A stretch of DNA of 50,403 bases from Thermoplasmata archaeon (GTDB taxonomy: Archaea; Thermoplasmatota; Thermoplasmata; Sysuiplasmatales; Sysuiplasmataceae), in NCBI GenBank assembly GCA_021806165.1, contig JAJZXY010000017.1, positions 1-50,403 of the forward strand, in the 5' to 3' direction. The notes beneath the pieces were generated by a model. That model did not search any database, was not told the DNA's origin, and saw nothing but the letters and a program-made list of their open reading frames with translations. How positions within the stretch are numbered: the first letter of the stretch is position 1; each line of letters starts with the position of its first letter. Position numbers and translations under genes: made by a program. Shown here piece by piece: positions 25,048 to 32,587 of this stretch.

Positions 25048-26049
25048 ATGGGCAAGAATATACTGGTCACAGGAGGAGCCGGATTCATGGGTTCGTGGCT
25101 CGTCGACGAGCTTATCAGGAGGGGACACAGCGTTTCGTCAGTCGACGACCTTTCAGGCGGCTACATGCGCAATGTCAGCAAGGAATGTCGGTTCACGAAG
25201 GGTGATCTGCGCGACAGCGACCTGGTGAACAGGCTGGTGAAAGGGGTGGACATAATCTACCATCTTGCGGCGTACGCGGCGGAGGGGCAGTCAGTTTTCT
25301 CCCCTATATCAATCAATGACATCAACATAAAGCCCATGAACAACCTGCTTGTCGCTGCAGTCAACAATGGTGTGGAGCGCTTCGTGTTCACATCCTCCAT
25401 GGCCGTCTACGGCAATCAGCCCGCACCCTTCAGCGAGGAGATGGCAAGGCTTCCGGAGGACCCGTACGGTGCAGGAAAGGCATACTGCGAGAACATGCTC
25501 GAGATATTCAGGGCGGCCCATGATCTCGATTATGTAATCATAAGGCCGCACAATGTTTACGGGCCGCGCCAGAATATTGCCGACCCGTTCAGGAATGTCA
25601 TAGGCATCTGGATCAACAGGCTCATGTCCAACAGGGCACCCATAGTATATGGAAACGGCGAGCAGGTGAGGGCCTTCTCCTACATCGAGGAATCCACAGA
25701 CGCAATCGCCAACGCAGGCTTCGCTCCCGGGGCGAGGAACGAGATAATCAATGTCGGGAGCCCTGAAAGGGTCACGATAAACGAGGCATGCTCCAAGGTG
25801 CTGAGGCTCATGGCCTCGGAGCAGCGCCCCGAATATGTTCCGCCGCGCCCGCAGGAGGTCAAGGTGGCCTACAGCACCACCGAGAAATCGGAAAGGCTGC
25901 TTGGCTATTCAAACAGACATACGCTCGAAGAGGGCATTGCCTGCATGATCGAATGGGCCCAGGGAATGGGGCCGCAGGAACCAAGCTACAGGCTGCCGCT
26001 TGAGATTGTCAAGTCTGCACCCAGGGTGTGGGTTGACAAGTCGATGTGA
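25048..26049 (+). CDS. NAD-dependent nucleotide-sugar epimerase/dehydratase (GalE-like)
   Basis: A 333-residue extended SDR. The NAD-binding loop is VTGGAGFMGSWLVDEL, then YHLAAYAAEG, the Ser strand FTSSMAVYG, the catalytic YGAGK (Tyr-x3-Lys), RPHNVYGPRQN, and a substrate-binding end region YSTTEKSERLLGY. This is the UDP-glucose 4-epimerase / UDP-glucuronate epimerase group; the substrate cannot be decided by eye. It follows the broken GT2 gene and precedes the F1-type peptidase by 42 bases. Own TATA box, ATG start. Confidence 0.92.
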   Translation: MGKNILVTGGAGFMGSWLVDELIRRGHSVSSVDDLSGGYMRNVSKECRFTKGDLRDSDLVNRLVKGVDIIYHLAAYAAEGQSVFSPISINDINIKPMNNLLVAAVNNGVERFVFTSSMAVYGNQPAPFSEEMARLPEDPYGAGKAYCENMLEIFRAAHDLDYVIIRPHNVYGPRQNIADPFRNVIGIWINRLMSNRAPIVYGNGEQVRAFSYIEESTDAIANAGFAPGARNEIINVGSPERVTINEACSKVLRLMASEQRPEYVPPRPQEVKVAYSTTEKSERLLGYSNRHTLEEGIACMIEWAQGMGPQEPSYRLPLEIVKSAPRVWVDKSM

Positions 26050-26061
26050 GCATCCACTAAC

Positions 26062-26070
26062 CATTTAGTA
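26062..26070 (+). promoter_or_regulatory. TATA box of the proline iminopeptidase gene
   Basis: CATTTAGTA about 26 bases before the ATG at 26092. This supports the ATG over the in-frame TTG at 26077. Confidence 0.45.
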
Positions 26071-26091
26071 TCACCTTTGCCATATTACACC

Positions 26092-26976
26092 ATGCATTCA
26101 AGACAGGGATATGTGGACGTCCAGGGCAACAGATTCTATTACAGGATATTCGGCGAGCAGAACCGCGGCAGCAACATTGTCTGCCTCCATGGCGGACCTG
26201 GTGCCACCCACCACTATATCCTCCCGCTTGCGGACCTTGTTTCCAGCGGCTACATGGTTGTGTTCTATGACCAGCTTGGCTGCGGCAGGTCCCAGTTTCC
26301 AAAGAACACGGCGCTGCTTACAATCGAGAGGGCTGTGGAGGATCTCGAGGTGCTGAGGAGGAAGCTCGGACTGGGAAGGATACACCTCTTCGGCTCAAGC
26401 TATGGCGGGCTCCTTGCAATTGCCTATGCACTGAAGTACCAGCGCAACATGAGGAGCATGATAACAGCGGGGGGGCTCGCCAGCGTCCCACTCACCATCA
26501 GTGAGATGGAAAGGCTGAGGTCGGAGCTGCCAAAGAAGGTGCGGACAACGATGGAGAAGTTTGAGTCACTTGGCAAGTACTCCCACAGGGATTACCTCAA
26601 GGCTGTCGACTTCTTTTACAGGAAGCATCTCTGCAGGCTCAGGGAATGGCCCGAAGAGCTCAACTATTCCCTGCAGCACACAAGCGTCCCTGTCTACGGC
26701 ACCATGAACGGTCCAAACGAATTCACCATCATAGGAAACATAAGGTACTGGGATGCCAGCGCAGACCTGCACAGGATCAGGGTTCCGACACTGGTCACGG
26801 GCGGGCGGTATGACGAGGTGACGCCAAAGGTTGCATCCCAGATACACAGGGGCATAAAGGGGTCGCGACAGGTTGTGTTCGAAAGGAGCAGCCATCTTCC
26901 AATGTGGGAGGAAAGGAAGAAATACATCAGCACTCTGGCATCCTTCCTTGCCACTGCCGGTGCGCCCGGGAAATGA
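26092..26976 (+). CDS. pip: Proline iminopeptidase, tricorn-interacting factor F1 type
   Basis: An alpha/beta hydrolase of 294 residues from the leaderless ATG at 26092, close to the length of the Thermoplasma F1 enzyme. CLHGGPGATHHY forms the oxyanion hole, FGSSYGGLLAIAY holds the nucleophile Ser, GGRYDEVTP the Asp and SSHLPMWE the His. The cap region is present. F1 peptidases trim N-terminal residues, classically proline, from short peptides released by the proteasome and tricorn protease. With the S9 peptidase and the sedolisin, this gives the window a peptide-utilisation theme. Some related S33 enzymes act on non-proline substrates, so the exact specificity is inferred. Confidence 0.9.
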   Translation: MHSRQGYVDVQGNRFYYRIFGEQNRGSNIVCLHGGPGATHHYILPLADLVSSGYMVVFYDQLGCGRSQFPKNTALLTIERAVEDLEVLRRKLGLGRIHLFGSSYGGLLAIAYALKYQRNMRSMITAGGLASVPLTISEMERLRSELPKKVRTTMEKFESLGKYSHRDYLKAVDFFYRKHLCRLREWPEELNYSLQHTSVPVYGTMNGPNEFTIIGNIRYWDASADLHRIRVPTLVTGGRYDEVTPKVASQIHRGIKGSRQVVFERSSHLPMWEERKKYISTLASFLATAGAPGK

Positions 26977-27070
26977 GCCAACCGCAGATACGGGGCAGCC
27001 GATATTACTTACGGAATAATTTCGTTAAAAACAAGTAATAACCAACTGCTCCTTCGCAACCCCGGTTTAC

Positions 27071-28243
27071 ATGACGATAAAGACAACCATGACCGGGAGC
27101 TGGTTCAGGCCAGATGATATAATGTCTCTGCTTGCAACAAGCAGTACGGGCGAGATTTCCAGCTCACACAGAGCAGTTTATGAAGCGGCCGAGCGCAGGG
27201 CAATCAGGGACCAGCTCCATCCTGGCGGCTCACTTTCAGGGCTGGACGCCGTCAGCAACGGGGAGCAGAGGAAGTCTGGTTACACGCAGTACCTTGCAAA
27301 CAGGTTCAACGGCTTCTCAAAGACGGAGAGGGTCAACATGGCATGGTCCGGCGATCTGGTTGCCGAGATACAGGAAAGCAATCCCTCAATGCTCGCAGTC
27401 CTCGGCAGCCCCGAGAATTCAGCTGCATTCTCCGCACCAAATATCGTCGACCCTCTCCAGTATACGGGCAGCAGCCTCGCAAGGGATGAGGCATCGGATG
27501 CAGTCAAGCTTGCCAGGGAGGAGGGGGCGGGGGAGATATTCCTCAACTCCGCCTCCCCGGGGGTAATGACAATGTTCTTCCCCATAGGCGGAGCATACAA
27601 GGACCATCTCGATTACCTCTTCAGCCTTTCAAAGGAACTGAGGAGGGAGTACCAGGCAATCCTCGGCGTGGATGGACTCAAGCTGCAGATAGATGCACCC
27701 GACCTTGCAATGGCCAAGCATCTCGCGGGCGACTGGAAGATGGACTTCTATGATGCCCTCCCCCATCATGTGGACGCAATAAACGAGGCAATTGCAGGTC
27801 TCCCGGCAGACAGGATAAGGGTTCATTACTGCTACGGCAACTACCTTGGTTCGCACAGGTACGATGCAGACTACGGCAGAGTGCTCCCTGAACTGCTCAG
27901 ACTCAAAGTCGGGACAATAGTGGGGGAGGCTGCGAACCCGAGGCATGAGGGCGACTCCATAACACTCCGCCGCTACCTCAGGGAACACAGCTGGCCAAGC
28001 CACATGAAATACGCAGTGGGGGCTATTGATGTGAAGACGCCGTTCCTTGAAACGCCTGAGACTGTTGCAGCGCGCCTTGGGCGTTTTGCATCCATTGACC
28101 AGCTTGGGCCGGAGCGCGTCATTGGCGGTACAGACTGTGGATTCCAGACATTTGCATCATTCACATCTGTGCCATATGCAGTCGGTCTCCAGAAACTGTC
28201 ATCCCTCTCTGCAGGCGCCAGGCTTGCATCGGGGGAACTGTAG
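27071..28243 (+). CDS. MetE C-terminal-like zinc methyl/alkyl transferase
   Basis: A 390-residue enzyme of the UROD/MetE-like barrel family, the size of archaeal MetE proteins that lack the N-terminal half of bacterial MetE. Candidate zinc ligands are His252 and Cys254 in RVHYCYGNY and Cys356 in GGTDCGFQTF; Glu286 in IVGEAANPRHE may be the fourth. The N-terminus MTIKTTMTGSWFRP is like the start motif of this family. Archaeal members make methionine from homocysteine using a methylated corrinoid or other donor. The spacing between Cys254 and Cys356 (102 residues) is longer than in bacterial MetE (about 83), so a relative such as an epoxyalkane:coenzyme-M-type transferase is also possible. Single gene, ATG start. 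Confidence 0.82.
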   Translation: MTIKTTMTGSWFRPDDIMSLLATSSTGEISSSHRAVYEAAERRAIRDQLHPGGSLSGLDAVSNGEQRKSGYTQYLANRFNGFSKTERVNMAWSGDLVAEIQESNPSMLAVLGSPENSAAFSAPNIVDPLQYTGSSLARDEASDAVKLAREEGAGEIFLNSASPGVMTMFFPIGGAYKDHLDYLFSLSKELRREYQAILGVDGLKLQIDAPDLAMAKHLAGDWKMDFYDALPHHVDAINEAIAGLPADRIRVHYCYGNYLGSHRYDADYGRVLPELLRLKVGTIVGEAANPRHEGDSITLRRYLREHSWPSHMKYAVGAIDVKTPFLETPETVAARLGRFASIDQLGPERVIGGTDCGFQTFASFTSVPYAVGLQKLSSLSAGARLASGEL

Positions 28244-28309
28244 TTCAGCCGGATAAAAACGGGGTTGGAAATGGTTTGGTTAATGTGTTTGCACCAACCC
28301 GAGTCCCGT

Positions 28310-29041
28310 TCACGGGGCGCTTGCAAGGTGTGACGGTATTGCCTCGAGTCCAATCATGAATGCAATTACTGCCGCCGCAACGAGGAAGAGGAGGAAGAGC
28401 ACGAATGTCAGGTTGGTTGATATCCCGAGCCTGTACTTCGCCTCCCCAACAACCTTCTGAGCGTGTGCGGCAACGAGCACGGTTCCGGCGGGTATTCCAA
28501 CTTCCTTCCTTGCACCGCTGCCGGATGGAAGAACCCTGGACGCCGATATCCTGTCGATGACAAGCGTCATCGGGTATGTGAATATCCCGGCGCCGCCGAA
28601 TGCAATGTAGAGCCCGAGGAGCGCAATGGGCTCCCTCGTCATGCCCAGCAGGTATCCGTGGTAGCCGTAATACATGGTCACCGCTCCGGCACCGAGCGCG
28701 AAGAGTCCGAGGTACTGTGTCTTGAGGTTGAAGGCTATGGTGAATGCATATGCAAGCAACACTATGCCGAACATCATCGTGGGGTCATAGAACAGTATGT
28801 TGTACCTGACTCCCGCAGTCCCGGCGAAGAGGGGCCATGCCAGTTCACCGAAAACACCAAAGATAAGGACCACAAATCCGAGGATCCCGATTAGTGGTGC
28901 ACTCGACTTCAGTTCGCTCATCGCCTTGTCATTTCCGCCTGTCCGATATCTGATGTAGGTCCTCGCTCCGACATAGAAAATGACCAGAGCGATGAGGCCA
29001 ATCAGTATCAGCTGCAGACCCAAGTCGTCTACGAACGCCAT
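28310..29041 (-). CDS. DUF981 family membrane protein
   Basis: A 243-residue protein with about seven membrane helices. FGELAWPLFAGTAGVRYNI followed by LFYDPTMMFGIVLL matches the DUF981 signature (a WPL...YNILF-DP pattern), and the N-terminal FVDDLGLQLILIGLIAL also fits. An extra pair of segments at the end (FVLFLLFLVAAAVIAFMIGL) extends beyond the usual domain. Function unknown; such proteins are common in Thermoplasmata and haloarchaea. It converges with the MetE-like gene, 66 bases apart. Confidence 0.88.
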   Translation of the reverse strand: MAFVDDLGLQLILIGLIALVIFYVGARTYIRYRTGGNDKAMSELKSSAPLIGILGFVVLIFGVFGELAWPLFAGTAGVRYNILFYDPTMMFGIVLLAYAFTIAFNLKTQYLGLFALGAGAVTMYYGYHGYLLGMTREPIALLGLYIAFGGAGIFTYPMTLVIDRISASRVLPSGSGARKEVGIPAGTVLVAAHAQKVVGEAKYRLGISTNLTFVLFLLFLVAAAVIAFMIGLEAIPSHLASAP

Positions 29042-29185
29042 TTTCGTTCACCGTGTGCAAGAATAAGCTCGGCTTTAGAAATATTGAAAGCTCAATATGT
29101 AAGGTACCGCGCTTATAAAGAGTTCGTATGTATACGATTTACGGCGTGCTGCTGCGGAGTGCGCCTCTCCTCTCAAGACACAGAG

Positions 29186-30097
29186 TCAGCGCCCGGGTAC
29201 CGGCTCATTCTTCGCCTCATCGGCCGAACTCATCTTCACGCTGCTGCCATCTCCCCTGAGGTCCAGGAGTTTCGCCATGGACCTGATACTCTCAAACCGG
29301 CCGATCAGGGAGCTGCAAAGCAGTCTGGAGTGGATGTGAAGTGTCACGGGCATTACGGATGTACCGAGGGAAGCGAACCTGTCGTCAACGATCAGAAGCC
29401 TTTCGCTGAGCGAGGGCAGGAGGTAATAGCCGGTGCGGAGAAGGTGGCCGCAGCTCATCACCGTCCTGTTCCATGTTGTCCTCTCCTCCGCAGACATGTG
29501 CTCCATGAACCGCCTGGGCTCGATTGATGTGACTATGTCCGTCCGGACGCTCTCCCTTATCCTAACGGGCGAATTCCTGGCCCTGTCCAGAAATCCCGAA
29601 CCAGGCACAAGGATGCGTATTGACTCCTCCGCCTTCTCCAACTCTTCGAATTCCTTCCTGCGCAGCGCGTCTATTCCCTCTATGAATTCGACTGAACCCT
29701 GCCCAACTCCTTCATCAAGTCTGATCACAGGCACGAGCGATGTGATCTGCCTGACCCAGACATCCCTGAACTGCCTGTCCGGTGACCTCCTCACCGAAGA
29801 GAGATTCTGCAGGAGCGGTGTCATTATGTAATCCTCCACTATCTCGCCGAGGGGCTTGGCAACATATTTCTTCGGCCGGCCGCCGACATTCCGCACAATG
29901 CCCTTCTCCTCCAGTCCGACAAGGATGGAGTGTATCCTGCCGTACGGCACATCGGTTTCGGCCATGATGTCCTTGTAGTCCAGGGGGCCGCCATCGCCCC
30001 CGACAAGCGCAAGCACAACCTCAGTCTCGTATTTCGAAAGCCCCAGCCTCCTGAAGACCGCCGCAGTATTCTTCGATACAGAACCCAATGTATGCAC
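29186..30097 (-). CDS. TrmB family transcriptional regulator
   Basis: A 303-residue protein. The N-terminal winged helix (about 16-75) reads RRLGLSKYETEVVLALVG, then IMAETDVPYGRIHSILVGLE and EKGIVRNVGGRPKKYVA, the classic TrmB pattern. A coiled linker follows, then a C-terminal region (about 130-280) of the phospholipase-D-like regulatory type. TrmB proteins are archaeal repressors/activators often responding to sugars; the ligand here is unknown. It starts at GTG and has a strong TATA box at 30158-30147 with a leader of about 28 bases. The adjacent DUF981 gene (downstream) could be a target, but this is speculation. Confidence 0.9.
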   Translation of the reverse strand: MHTLGSVSKNTAAVFRRLGLSKYETEVVLALVGGDGGPLDYKDIMAETDVPYGRIHSILVGLEEKGIVRNVGGRPKKYVAKPLGEIVEDYIMTPLLQNLSSVRRSPDRQFRDVWVRQITSLVPVIRLDEGVGQGSVEFIEGIDALRRKEFEELEKAEESIRILVPGSGFLDRARNSPVRIRESVRTDIVTSIEPRRFMEHMSAEERTTWNRTVMSCGHLLRTGYYLLPSLSERLLIVDDRFASLGTSVMPVTLHIHSRLLCSSLIGRFESIRSMAKLLDLRGDGSSVKMSSADEAKNEPVPGR

Positions 30098-30146
30098 TCC
30101 CGTTCTTCAGCCTTCTTCCATGTGCGAATCACCAATCGCTCCACTC

Positions 30147-30158
30147 ATATTTATACAA
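30147..30158 (-). promoter_or_regulatory. TATA box of the TrmB gene, nearly palindromic
   Basis: GTATAAATATGA on the minus strand. Read on the plus strand it is also TATA-like (ATATTTATAC), so it could drive transcription in both directions, the plus-strand product covering the possible RNA at 30240-30283. Confidence 0.5.
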
Positions 30159-30239
30159 CTCAAAAAAGAGGCAAGCAAAATAAGGTCCTGTCCGGTTACA
30201 TCAAAAAGGACTGCACAAGTCAGGTGTCGGAGGAAGAAG

Positions 30240-30283
30240 CCACAGCCTCGGGTCTTGACACCCGGATGGATATTGTGCTGTGG
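30240..30283 (+). ncRNA. Possible structured RNA
   Basis: In a stretch with no gene, CCACAGC (30240-30246) pairs perfectly with GCTGTGG (30277-30283), enclosing a second hairpin CGGGT/ACCCG (30249-30253 and 30260-30264) with a 6-base loop. The 12-base asymmetric loop on the 3' side resembles a guide or binding pocket. Further short hairpins lie on both sides (GTCC...GGAC near 30185-30211; TGCC/GGCA near 30297-30309). Strand is not certain because stems fold on either strand. It could be chance, since the region is GC-rich. Confidence 0.25.
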
Positions 30284-30340
30284 TCGCGCACTCTGTGCCC
30301 TGCACGGCATCCTATCCTTCTAACGGCTCCGTATACCAGG

Positions 30341-30412
30341 CGGCTCCGGACCGATTCGAACGGTCATCACCTGGTTAACAGCCAGATATCTTGCCCGTTG
30401 GACTACGGAGCC
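30341..30412 (-). tRNA. tRNA-Asn (anticodon GUU)
   Basis: The minus strand folds into a 72-nt cloverleaf. The acceptor GGCTCCG pairs with CGGAGCC, followed by discriminator G. The anticodon stem-loop TCTGG-CTGTTAA-CCAGG gives anticodon GTT, and the T arm GACCG-TTCGAAT-CGGTC is standard. The D stem is weak (one G-U pair and one mismatch). No intron is seen and CCA is not encoded, as usual in archaea. A TATA-like GCTAATAACC (30450-30441) lies about 30 bases upstream. It points away from, and is 114 bases from, the Lrp-gatCAB operon, whose product acts on this very tRNA. Confidence 0.93.
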
Positions 30413-30488
30413 ATATGCATTTTGCTCCCAATACAAAGCCGGTTATTAGCTTTTTGCTGATTGTGTTCACGGGCCAATGTTCAATCAG

Positions 30489-30497
30489 TTTTATATC
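30489..30497 (+). promoter_or_regulatory. TATA box of the Lrp-gatCAB operon
   Basis: TTTTATATC, centred about 33 bases before the ATG at 30526; predicts an essentially leaderless mRNA and argues against the upstream in-frame start at 30391, which lies within the tRNA gene. Confidence 0.6.
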
Positions 30498-30525
30498 TTG
30501 CCCCGAATCTACTCGAATCGATATT

Positions 30526-30960
30526 ATGATAGACAGAACAGACAGCCGTCTGCTCGATCTGCTAAGACAAAATGCCAGAATGCCCGTTTCCGCCATTGCA
30601 AAGCATCTGGGTATCGGAAGGGCCACTGTTAAGCAGAGAATGGACAGGCTGGAAACTGAGGGCGTGGTGAAGAAGTATACTGTCGATGTCGACGAGGGAA
30701 AGGTAGGCACAGGCTATTCGGCTGTCGTTCTCATATCATTCATTCAGGGTGTTGCGTCGCAGAGGGAGGTTGCCAGGCGCATAGCCTCCATCAAGGGGAT
30801 AAGCGAACTGCATCTGATATCCGGTACATGGGACATGGTGGCCAGGGTGCACGCACCTAGCACAGAGGAGATTGGAAGGCTAGTCATCGACCAGCTGCGC
30901 TCGATAGAGGGTGTTGGCAGGACGGAGACCTGCTCTATCTTCGCGACAATCAAGGGGTGA
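30526..30960 (+). CDS. Lrp/AsnC family transcriptional regulator
   Basis: 144 residues from the ATG at 30526, the usual Lrp length. The N-terminal helix-turn-helix spans DRTDSRLLDLLRQNARM, SAIAKHLGIGRATVKQRM and RLETEGVVKKYTVDV. The C-terminal RAM (ACT-like) ligand and dimer domain has GISELHLISGTWDMVARVHA, the conserved G-x-x-D region. Such proteins sense amino acids. It is the first gene of an operon with gatC-gatA-gatB: gatC begins about 50 bases inside it. This hints that the regulator controls, or is tuned by, amide-aminoacyl-tRNA synthesis, perhaps sensing Asn, Asp or Gln; that is inference from position. Confidence 0.92.
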   Translation: MIDRTDSRLLDLLRQNARMPVSAIAKHLGIGRATVKQRMDRLETEGVVKKYTVDVDEGKVGTGYSAVVLISFIQGVASQREVARRIASIKGISELHLISGTWDMVARVHAPSTEEIGRLVIDQLRSIEGVGRTETCSIFATIKG

Positions 30961-31243
30961 TGCTCTGGCGGGGCTCTCTCCTGAGGAGATAAGGCACATA
31001 TGCTCACTGGCCATGCTTCCTATACCTCCTGGCGAGGAGGAGCGCTTCCGCTCGGAAGTCAATGCCATACTCGAATTCTTCGGCGACATTTCCGGCCTTC
31101 CGCCTCTGAAAGAGCAGCCCCTCACGACCGTCGGGGGAGTGAGGGATGACGAGGTCGGCGGAAGCAAGGATGAATCGGCCGCTATTGCACGCAACTTCCC
31201 GAGGACGGAGGGGGCAAGCCTTTCAGTTCCAAGGAGTGAATGA
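30911..31243 (+). CDS. gatC: Asp-tRNA(Asn) amidotransferase subunit C
   Basis: Small GatC subunit, up to 110 residues. The conserved part begins near residue 22 with LSPEEIRHICSLAMLPIPPG and EEERFRSEVNAILEFFGDI, like the LSxEEVxHIAxLAxL start of the family. The tail wraps the GatA-GatB interface. The start is uncertain: GTG 30911 and TTG 30914 both lie inside the upstream Lrp gene, and no good codon lies closer to the conserved part. Its TGA stop is directly followed by the gatA ATG, with AAGGAGTGA acting as ribosome-binding site. Confidence 0.85.
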   Translation: MLAGRRPALSSRQSRGDALAGLSPEEIRHICSLAMLPIPPGEEERFRSEVNAILEFFGDISGLPPLKEQPLTTVGGVRDDEVGGSKDESAAIARNFPRTEGASLSVPRSE

Positions 31244-32587
31244 ATGTCTTCCTCCCATGCACGAAGACTCTTCAGTTCAAGGCTCCGCAATGCACGTATG
31301 AGCCAGGGCAACACATTCATCACTCTCTCCGATGAGCCTGCGGAGGTCCCGGAAGGGCCGCTTCACGGAGTGGTGCTGGGCATAAAGGACAATTTCGCAG
31401 TTGAAGGGATGAGGATGACCTGTGCCTCAAGGATACTCGACAGCTACACAGCCCCATTCGATGCGACCGCTGTTTCGAGGCTGAAGTCGGCAGGCTGCAT
31501 GATACTCGGGAAGAACAATATGGATGAGTTTGCCTGCGGCTCCTCGGGTGAAAACTCCGCATACGGTCCTGCCCTCAACCCTCTCCTTCCTGGAAGAGTT
31601 GCAGGTGGAAGCTCTTCAGGATCGGCTGCATCGGTCGCCGAAGGGCTTGCGGACGCGGCAATGGGCTCGGACACCGGCGGATCGGTCAGATGCCCCTCGG
31701 CATACTGCAGCGTCATAGGGCTGAAACCAACCTATGGAAGAGTGTCGAGATACGGTCTCGTGGACCTCTCCATGAGCCTTGAGGGTCCGGCTCCCATGGC
31801 AGCATGGGGTGCGGAGCTCACACTCGCGCGGATGATGGATGCAGTCAGCGGCCCTGATGCCAGGGACCAGACAACGGCATTCTCAACCAGAACAGACGCG
31901 GAGCGCAGAATCGATTCATTCGAGCCCCGTGCAACCAAGGTAATATTAGTTCAGAATGCAGTCGAACAGTGCTCGGCTGAAGTCGCCGGGGCGTTCGAGC
32001 GGGCCATATCCTTCCTCGCTGAGAGGGGTGTCAGCATAGAGCGCAGGCGCATGTCCTCTCTCCGTCTTGCTCTGCCGGCGTATTACCTCCTCATGTATTC
32101 CGAATTCGCTTCGGCCATGCAGAGATTCGACGGCCTGAAGTACGGAAGGAGGGGGGCCGGATTCACTCCTGCTGAAGCAATGGCTGACGCTCGCTCCCTG
32201 CTCGGGCCGGAGGTAAGGCGTCGAATACTGCTTGGCACCTACGTCACCTCCAGGGAGGGGTGGAGCACATGGTATGAGAGGGCGCTCTCCGCACGTGAAC
32301 AGGTTTCCGCTGAACTCACATCCATGCTGCAGGAATGCGACTACATTGCCATGCCGACGATGCCTGCGGCGCCATTCGCACTCGGTGAGCGCGCATCCGA
32401 CCCTGTGAGCATGTATGCGGCCGATATACTCACCGTCCCGGCCAATCTGTCAGGAATTCCAGCCGGCACCCTGCCCGTGGGCACAGGCACCGGGCTGCAG
32501 CTGCTGGCTGGGAGGAACGGGGACGAATCCATCATAGCAGCGATGCACTTCTTCAACAGGGAGGGATGGAAATGGCGGAGGGAGTGA
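31244..32587 (+). CDS. gatA: Asp/Glu-tRNA amidotransferase subunit A (amidase)
   Basis: A 447-residue amidase-signature enzyme that frees ammonia from glutamine or asparagine for GatB. The triad is visible: Lys48 in GVVLGIKDNF, cis-Ser123 in AGGSSSGSAAS and nucleophile Ser147 in GSDTGGSVR. Also typical are PTYGRVSRYGLVD and LGTYVTSREGWSTWY. It is slightly shorter than bacterial GatA (about 480), mostly at the N-terminus. It abuts gatC and overlaps gatB by 22 bases, so the three subunits are coupled. Confidence 0.96.
   Translation: MSSSHARRLFSSRLRNARMSQGNTFITLSDEPAEVPEGPLHGVVLGIKDNFAVEGMRMTCASRILDSYTAPFDATAVSRLKSAGCMILGKNNMDEFACGSSGENSAYGPALNPLLPGRVAGGSSSGSAASVAEGLADAAMGSDTGGSVRCPSAYCSVIGLKPTYGRVSRYGLVDLSMSLEGPAPMAAWGAELTLARMMDAVSGPDARDQTTAFSTRTDAERRIDSFEPRATKVILVQNAVEQCSAEVAGAFERAISFLAERGVSIERRRMSSLRLALPAYYLLMYSEFASAMQRFDGLKYGRRGAGFTPAEAMADARSLLGPEVRRRILLGTYVTSREGWSTWYERALSAREQVSAELTSMLQECDYIAMPTMPAAPFALGERASDPVSMYAADILTVPANLSGIPAGTLPVGTGTGLQLLAGRNGDESIIAAMHFFNREGWKWRRE

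Noticed and set aside
30391-30525. N-terminal extension of the Lrp regulator
   Set aside because: The extra 45 codons run through the tRNA gene end and the TATA box; family length fits the ATG at 30526.
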